From Pseudomonadales bacterium (GTDB lineage: Bacteria; Pseudomonadota; Gammaproteobacteria; Pseudomonadales; Pseudohongiellaceae), in contig JALRBQ010000019.1 of assembly GCA_023257655.1 (NCBI GenBank), forward strand, positions 1 through 52,671: a stretch of 52,671 bases of DNA, in the 5' to 3' direction. Positions within the stretch are counted from its first letter, which is position 1. Every line of letters begins with the position of its first letter. The position numbers and the translations under genes are program-made. A model generated the notes under the pieces. The model saw nothing but the letters and a program-made list of their open reading frames with translations. It did no database searches and was not told the origin of the DNA. Of this stretch, positions 48,215 through 52,671 are shown piece by piece.

Positions 48215-48979
48215 CTAGCTGGCAATTGTACCACCGCCGTCGATGACAATGGTTTGACCTGTGGTAAAACTTCCGCCGCTGGAGGCGAGAAACACTGCCG
48301 CCCCCGCGATCTCATCCGGCTCGCCAATGCGTCGCAAGGGATACTTGGCCACGGTGGCTTCGTAGATCTTCGGGTTGTCCCACAGGGCTTTCGCGAAATC
48401 GGTGCGAACCAGTCCCGGAGCAATGCAATTGACGCGCACATTCTTCGGTCCCCACTCCACCGCGAGATTGCGTGCAATCTGCATGTCGGCGGCTTTGGAG
48501 ATGGCATAGGCACCCAGGCTCTCGGTGCCCTTGAGGCCGCCGATGGAAGAAACGATGATTACCGCGCCGCCGCCTTTGGCTGCCATATCCGGAATAACCA
48601 GTTGGCAGAGCCGGTGAACGCTGCCGATATTGGCGTGCATGACCTTGTCAAATGACTCGTCAGGGATTGTCTGTGACGGGCCGAAATACGGATTCAGCGC
48701 TGCATTGCACACCAGCACGTCGATGGTGCCCAGTTGTGATCTGGTCTGATCAACCAGTTTTTGCAGCTGTTCCTTGTAATTGATGTTGCAGGCAATCGCG
48801 ATCGCCTCATGCCCCGCGGCGCGGATTCCCGCTGCTACTTCGTCACAGGCATCCTGGTTACGGCTCGAGATAACAACTCTTGCGCCCTGCTCAGCCATCC
48901 GCGTGGCAATCGCTTGACCAATGCCCTTGGTAGAACCTGTTACGAGCACGACCTTGCCCGTCAAGTCGAATAAACTCAT
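48215..48979 (-). CDS. SDR family oxidoreductase
   Basis: 254-residue classical short-chain dehydrogenase: LFDLTGKVVLVTGSTKGIGQAIA (TGxxxGIG), NAALNPYF (variant NAG), catalytic Ser in IVSSIGG, Tyr/Lys in GAYAISKAADM, then CIAPGLVRTDFAKALWDNP and the GGGTIAS end. It resembles 3-oxoacyl reductase and DHRS4-like enzymes. GGAGAC lies upstream of the ATG. The gene lies between an acyl-CoA dehydrogenase and another SDR, which suggests a fatty-acyl or branched acyl catabolic pathway. The exact substrate is not known. Confidence 0.93.
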   Translation of the reverse strand: MSLFDLTGKVVLVTGSTKGIGQAIATRMAEQGARVVISSRNQDACDEVAAGIRAAGHEAIAIACNINYKEQLQKLVDQTRSQLGTIDVLVCNAALNPYFGPSQTIPDESFDKVMHANIGSVHRLCQLVIPDMAAKGGGAVIIVSSIGGLKGTESLGAYAISKAADMQIARNLAVEWGPKNVRVNCIAPGLVRTDFAKALWDNPKIYEATVAKYPLRRIGEPDEIAGAAVFLASSGGSFTTGQTIVIDGGGTIAS

Positions 48980-49044
48980 AGTGTCTCCGCTCTCATTCCA
49001 CTGTAATGCAGTTACAACGTCGATCGCTCACAGCGACCGCCTCA

Positions 49045-49875
49045 TTAATCCATCCAGGGCCTATGTCCCTTGGAAATGCTGGTGCCCCCGTCTACCGGAA
49101 TAACCGTACCATTGGTATATGCTCCGGCACGCGAAGCGAGATAGGCAACCACACCGAAAATTTCCGGCGGCTGCCCAACCCGACCCAGAGGACAATCGGC
49201 TTCGATATCCTGCTTGTAATGTTCGAAGACATAGTCGGTCATGCGCGATTCGAAAAATCCAGGGGCAACGGCATTGACTGTAATATGGTGGCTAGCCAAA
49301 TCAACGGCCAGCGTTCGGGTAAGATGATGCAAGGCTGCCTTGCTTGCTGAATAGGCAAATGTAGGTACGCGCTGCACAACCGGGACATGAATTCCATCCA
49401 TAGAACCGATGTTAATAATGCGGGCAGGATCTGCGTCCGTAGCGGCACGTGCCAACAACGGAACGAGATCTCGCGTCAGTGAGAACACGGAGTTCAGATT
49501 TGTATCGATAACTTTGGCGAAGGCGGCGTCAGGATAATCCTGCAGGCTCGCTCCCCAGTTCGCCCCGGCATTATTTACAAGGACGGACAGCCCGCCGAAT
49601 TCCTGATCGATCTTCTCATGCAGACGCCAGCGGTCTTCGGCTTTCGTCACATCGGCAGCAATAGCCAGCACCTTGCCATAGGCCTGTAGTTCTCCTACGG
49701 CGTGATCGCAGCGCTCTTGCTTGCGCGAGGCAATCAGCACAGAGGCACCATTCTGCAGCAAGCCCTGGGCGATGATCAGACCGAGACCGCTCGTCCCACC
49801 GGTAACGAGTGCGGTCTTGCCGCGCAATGAAAACAGCTCTTCCGCTTGCAGGCTCGAGTGCGTAGCGCCTGACAT
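49045..49875 (-). CDS. SDR family oxidoreductase
   Basis: 276-residue classical SDR: LFSLRGKTALVTGGTSGLGLIIA, NNAGANWGA, INIGSMDG (catalytic Ser region), TFAYSASKAALHHLTRTLAVDLA (Tyr/Lys), VNAVAPGFFESRMT, ending DGGTSISKGHRPW. It is close to the gluconate/3-oxoacyl reductase type but the substrate is unknown. It is the gene directly after the MDR oxidoreductase, overlapping its stop by one base (TGATG at 49873-49877), so translation is coupled. A first extension of ~15 residues (MSGATHSSLQAEE) precedes the fold. Confidence 0.92.
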   Translation of the reverse strand: MSGATHSSLQAEELFSLRGKTALVTGGTSGLGLIIAQGLLQNGASVLIASRKQERCDHAVGELQAYGKVLAIAADVTKAEDRWRLHEKIDQEFGGLSVLVNNAGANWGASLQDYPDAAFAKVIDTNLNSVFSLTRDLVPLLARAATDADPARIINIGSMDGIHVPVVQRVPTFAYSASKAALHHLTRTLAVDLASHHITVNAVAPGFFESRMTDYVFEHYKQDIEADCPLGRVGQPPEIFGVVAYLASRAGAYTNGTVIPVDGGTSISKGHRPWMD

Positions 49876-50897
49876 CAGTCTTCATCCGCAATCTTGACAA
49901 GTTGCTTACCAAAATTACGTCCCTTTAATAAACCACGGAACAGTTCCGGGGCATTCTCAATACCTTCGCCAATACATTCCTTGTATTTAAGTTTGCCATC
50001 ACTCACCCAACTTCCCAGTAGCCGGGTTGCTTCGACCCAGCGATCCCTGAATTCAGTGACGACAAAGAAGCGATGCTCAGGCACATTCCTGGCGGCGCCG
50101 AGTATATGGAAAGGAGTCTCCGCCTTGGTGATGTCTTCATCGTTATAATTGGAGACATAGCCGCAGATTGGTGCCCGTGAACCCGGGTTGAGCAACGGAG
50201 CGACTGCGCGAGTAACATCACCTCCCACATTCTCAAAATAGATGTCGATGCCATTCGGACAGGCCTGGGCCAATTCTGCGGCCAGGTTACCTGCCTTGTA
50301 ATCGATGCAGGCATCGAATTTGAGATCTTCCTTGACGTAGCGACACTTCTCCGCCCCACCCGCGATGCCAACCGCACGCAAACCCTTGATTTTTGCTATC
50401 TGGCCGACAGTGGCACCAACTGGGCCTGAGGCGGCAGCAACCACCAGCGTCTCACCAGGTTTCGGCTTTCCCAATTCGGTCAGGCCAAAATACGCCGTGC
50501 GTCCTGGCATGCCAACGACTCCGAGGTGCGCAGACAGTGTGCCATTGGCGAGATCCACCTTCATGATCCTGGGATCATCTGCATTTGCAACGATATAGGT
50601 TTGCCACCCCATGTGCGCAGCTACCCGATCGCCGACAGCAAAATCTGGCGAGGTCGATTTCACCACGATACCAGTAGATTCACCGGGCATCACATCACCA
50701 ATTGCAGTAGGAGCCGCGTAAGATTTGACATCATTCATGCGACCTCGCATATAGGGGTCCAGTGACAGCCAGCAAACCTTGATCAGAATCTGGTTCTCAG
50801 CCAATTCCGGAATATCGACTTCCTGGAACGTGAAACAATCATCACCTGGTTCGCCCACTGGCCTTTTCGCCAGCAGCACCTGCTTATTCTTGTACAT
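49875..50897 (-). CDS. Zinc-independent MDR oxidoreductase (CurA/prostaglandin reductase-like)
   Basis: 340-residue NADPH-dependent medium-chain reductase of the leukotriene B4 12-hydroxydehydrogenase/CurA branch, which reduces enones or enoyl groups. Characteristic are YKNKQVLLAKRPVGEPGDDCFTFQE, the LSLDPYMRGRM turn, GVVGMPGRTAYFGLTELGKPKPGETLVVAAASGPVGATVGQIAKIKG (cofactor motif AASGxxG), and YFENVGGDV. Zinc ligands of alcohol dehydrogenase are absent, as in the family. First gene of the minus-strand operon, only 50 bases from the truncated aminotransferase and on the same strand. Confidence 0.93.
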   Translation of the reverse strand: MYKNKQVLLAKRPVGEPGDDCFTFQEVDIPELAENQILIKVCWLSLDPYMRGRMNDVKSYAAPTAIGDVMPGESTGIVVKSTSPDFAVGDRVAAHMGWQTYIVANADDPRIMKVDLANGTLSAHLGVVGMPGRTAYFGLTELGKPKPGETLVVAAASGPVGATVGQIAKIKGLRAVGIAGGAEKCRYVKEDLKFDACIDYKAGNLAAELAQACPNGIDIYFENVGGDVTRAVAPLLNPGSRAPICGYVSNYNDEDITKAETPFHILGAARNVPEHRFFVVTEFRDRWVEATRLLGSWVSDGKLKYKECIGEGIENAPELFRGLLKGRNFGKQLVKIADED

Positions 50898-50947
50898 GTT
50901 GCCCCCTTTTTGCGCATCAATAACTCAGCGCCGCAGTCTAACTTAAC

Positions 50948-51405
50948 TCAAAGGTAATGAACAACACGGGACAGAGCCGCGTCCAGTCGCCGCAATCCCT
51001 CCTCAATCTCGGCACTTGTGACGAGCAGGTAGGGGATCAGGCGAACGACCCGATTGCGGGTAGGTGTGACGATGAGACCAAGGTCCAGACAGGCCTGCGT
51101 GACAGCCTGCACTTCGGCATCCCCTGGCAATTCCAGGGCACAGAGCAACCCGCGACCGCGCACTTCCCGTATGAGTGATGGATAGGCACGCTGCAGTTGT
51201 CGCAATCCACCAAGCAACTGCTGACCAGCGACGGTGACGCGGGCGGCAACGTCCTCCTCGATGAGGTAGTCGACAACAGCCAACGACGCTGCACAACCCA
51301 GCGGATTTCCGCAATATGTGCCTCCGTGGTCACCCTTGAACAGTTGGGCATTGACGGCCGGCGTTACAGCGAAGGCGGCGAAAGGGAAACCGCCTGCAAT
51401 GCACC
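50948..51405 (-). pseudogene. Class-III aminotransferase C-terminal fragment, cut by the integrated element
   Basis: About 150 codons of the C-terminal third of a PLP fold-type I aminotransferase (acetylornithine/ornithine-type): AGGFPFAAFAVTPAVNAQLFKGDHGGTYCGNPLGCAASLAVVDYL, LIREVRGRGLLCALELPG, and the closing RVVRLIPYLLVTSAEIEEGLRRLDAALSRV. The region before AGGFPF is missing; in intact enzymes the PLP lysine lies only a few residues before this point. The 23 codons in front (from the ATG at 51469) are element DNA with no similarity. So the gene lost its N-terminal two thirds, including the lysine, to insertion at ~51400. It would have preceded the MDR gene in the same orientation. Confidence 0.85.
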
Positions 51406-51412
51406 TGTACAA
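51396..51412. other. Junction of chromosome and integrated element
   Basis: Aminotransferase similarity ends at about 51398-51403 and the AT-rich DNA with the GGATAAC repeats begins at 51411. The stretch GCAATGCACCTGTAC around 51396-51410 is the likely attachment core; its exact limits cannot be read without the second end. Confidence 0.6.
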
Positions 51413-51415
51413 AAA

Positions 51416-51584
51416 AAGGATAACCGAGGATAACCCTCTACAGACTAGACACCACGTGGGTCTGCACATACTATTACATAATGGAACTTAATTTTTTTCG
51501 AGGATAACCCGAGGATAACTTTTTTCGATACTTCAGATACTTACGTTTTTGCTATTGCTCGAAAATAGGTAAAAAGAGGATAAC
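51416..51584 (+). repeat. Five direct repeats of GGATAAC
   Basis: GGATAAC occurs at 51418, 51428, 51502, 51513 and 51578, the last four within GAGGATAAC (51426, 51500, 51511, 51576), all in the same orientation. Two are adjacent pairs separated by 1-2 bases plus GA, so spacings of about 10-11 bases recur. Arm-type recombinase sites or operator repeats are plausible; function not shown. Confidence 0.8.
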
Positions 51585-51600
51585 TTCTGGAAACGCATAT

Positions 51601-52671
51601 ATGCCTAAACTACAAAATCAGATAAAGCTTTCCACTAATCTTAGCATAGGGGTTCAGTACGCGAAGGTTCTCAATACCAAAACTAAGAAGTACGAGGCGA
51701 GTAAGCAGGGACAGTGGTACGCGCGCGTTAAGTTTCCTGGCATAAAGAATGTTGCAATGCGTTCTTGTAGCGTTCCGTATGAAGAAGGCTCAAAGACTAA
51801 TCAGACTCAAGCCGAAGAACGTGCCTGGTCACACTTTAAGCTTCTTGCGGATAAACACACTCGAGGAGAAAGATTAGCTGGAAACATCTTAGTAACTGAT
51901 GCTTACCGACAATACGAGAAAGCTCTAGAGGAAATGGTTGCGGTTAATGAGGCGAAGAAATGTTTAGGGCTTTCTCCTATATATGAAATAGAAGGCGGAC
52001 GCTCTTATTGGTCTCGGGATAAGCAACACGCAGATGCCATAATTGCCAAGAACCACCTGTTAGGAAAAAGAAGATATTTCAATTATCTAATGGGGCAATA
52101 CCCTAACCATCATATTCGCAGCATACCTGCGAGAGGATGGGACACGCTGGATGAATGGTTACGAAGGAACTCACAAACTCTAAACGTAGAGAGTAGGCTA
52201 CACGTTGTAACTTGCGTAAGACGTTTTCTAAACTGGTGCTATAAGGAAGAAATCATAGATGTTGTTCCTAACATAAAGCGAGGAAATCGAGGCGGGGTTA
52301 AGGGTGCTAGAGAAAGAATGCGTAGAGAGATTGATGTTGAAACTTATTTAGAGATAGTTAAATACACCAGAGAAAAATTTAAAAGTGAATACCATCCATA
52401 TAGGAAGGATATGAAATATCTTTTCCACTTGTGGATTATGGTACTGGCGAATTGTGGAATAAGACCCCCTACCTCAGGTAGAGAGAACACAATAATAAGA
52501 TGGGAACACGTTAAGCTAAAGGGAACCAAACAACATAATAATCCTGTATTGCTGCGGCCAGATGAGAAGGGACACGAACCCTACGAAGCTATTATATTGC
52601 CGAATAGCGTTCCTTACTGGGAAGCACTAAAGAATTTCTATGCTAAGAAGCATGGTATGCCTACTAAATCT
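51601..52671 (+). CDS. Tyrosine recombinase/integrase, 3' end outside window
   Basis: The frame from ATG 51601 is open for 357 codons to the last base without a stop. The N-terminal ~120 residues are basic (GQWYARVKFPGIKNVAMRS), then a SAM-like core-binding region (about 165-225, ending YKEEIIDVVPNIKRG). The catalytic domain begins near 270, with the first active-site Arg at R288 in LANCGIRPPTSGRENTIIRWEHVKLKG, where LxxxxGIR corresponds to the tyrosine recombinase box. The remaining catalytic residues (Lys, HxxR, H/W, Tyr) would be downstream. It would catalyse integration and excision of the element. Low GC and rare codons support recent transfer. GGAAAC is the only ribosome-site candidate; the exact start is uncertain. 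Confidence 0.82.
   Translation, partial: MPKLQNQIKLSTNLSIGVQYAKVLNTKTKKYEASKQGQWYARVKFPGIKNVAMRSCSVPYEEGSKTNQTQAEERAWSHFKLLADKHTRGERLAGNILVTDAYRQYEKALEEMVAVNEAKKCLGLSPIYEIEGGRSYWSRDKQHADAIIAKNHLLGKRRYFNYLMGQYPNHHIRSIPARGWDTLDEWLRRNSQTLNVESRLHVVTCVRRFLNWCYKEEIIDVVPNIKRGNRGGVKGARERMRREIDVETYLEIVKYTREKFKSEYHPYRKDMKYLFHLWIMVLANCGIRPPTSGRENTIIRWEHVKLKGTKQHNNPVLLRPDEKGHEPYEAIILPNSVPYWEALKNFYAKKHGMPTKS

Larger units (their letters stand above)
51406..52671. mobile_element. Left end of an integrative element (open to the right)
   Basis: Base composition falls to about 40% GC here from well over 50% before. Codon choice in the recombinase (AGA, TTA, ATA) is unlike that of the host genes. The element begins with a short repeat region and a tyrosine recombinase pointing inward, the usual layout at one end of a prophage or genomic island. 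Cargo lies beyond the window. Confidence 0.8.

Noticed and set aside
1..52671. tRNA, rRNA or CRISPR array
   Set aside because: No cloverleaf, rRNA block or regularly spaced identical repeats were recognised by eye; the GGATAAC repeats are too short and too closely spaced for CRISPR.

Overview
The window is a 52.7 kb chromosomal segment of a Gram-negative, aerobic, probably environmental (marine or soil) gammaproteobacterium-like organism. The evidence is many Sec signal peptides and a lipobox, a TonB-dependent outer-membrane receptor, periplasmic c-type cytochromes and quinoprotein, SURF1, CopC/CopD, a DegP/DegQ-type protease, YaeQ, and two perfect CRP-type operators. The body of the window is moderately GC-rich. 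The last ~1.26 kb is clearly AT-richer and belongs to an integrated element. The taxonomic placement is an inference from gene content.

Layout from left to right. 1-3172: 3' part of ilvD, then a pair of DUF6644-type membrane proteins and a dienelactone hydrolase. 3320-5491: TonB-dependent receptor with a glycine-rich insert in the plug, ended by a strong terminator. 5870-7159: small Imm32-like protein, YaeQ and DUF1993 protein. 7425-10278: M49 (DPP III-like) lipoprotein peptidase, gamma-glutamylcyclotransferase-like protein, small RRM RNA-binding protein. 10282-12520: PEP mutase/ICL-family enzyme coupled to a membrane protein, divergent from a DUF1801 protein across a perfect CRP box; then another small membrane protein. 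12662-13524: a second perfect CRP box in front of a secreted, very acidic calcium-binding-like protein, ended by a textbook terminator. 13764-16210: di-haem cytochrome c plus PQQ alcohol dehydrogenase with the Asp-Tyr-Asp signature of lanthanide enzymes. 16272-19070: SDR; a membrane-anchored small heat-shock protein behind a sigma-32-like promoter; an exported VOC protein overlapping an AhpD-like protein.

19290-24612: a three-part protein (metallo-beta-lactamase fold plus cyclic-nucleotide-binding domain), a MaoC/hotdog protein, a YkvA/DUF1232-like gene broken by one in-frame TAA, and an exported amidohydrolase. 24697-30308: fused FbiC (F420 deazaflavin synthase), then a tightly packed cassette of NAD(P)-binding protein, polytopic membrane protein, CDP-alcohol phosphatidyltransferase and secreted chorismate mutase. 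30621-38152: the intact YkvA-like paralogue, an M20 peptidase, a secreted protein of unknown function, a second DUF6644 pair, SURF1, and a cytochrome c/copper-monooxygenase-like protein with a secreted partner. 38175-46605: two aberrant CopC-fold proteins around a thioesterase, nitroreductase plus serine hydrolase, the DegP/DegQ protease divergent from a ToxR-like regulator, and a canonical copC-copD pair. 46927-50897: a minus-strand acyl-CoA dehydrogenase/SDR/SDR/MDR operon.

50948-52671: the C-terminal third of a class-III aminotransferase is cut off near the active-site lysine by the end of an integrated element. The element carries a tyrosine recombinase (open to the window end) preceded by five same-direction GGATAAC repeats. 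Recurrent themes are exported redox enzymes (PQQ, cytochromes, copper), cofactor diversity (PQQ, F420) and cAMP-type signalling (two CRP boxes and a cyclic-nucleotide-binding hydrolase). No rRNA, tRNA or CRISPR array was recognised.
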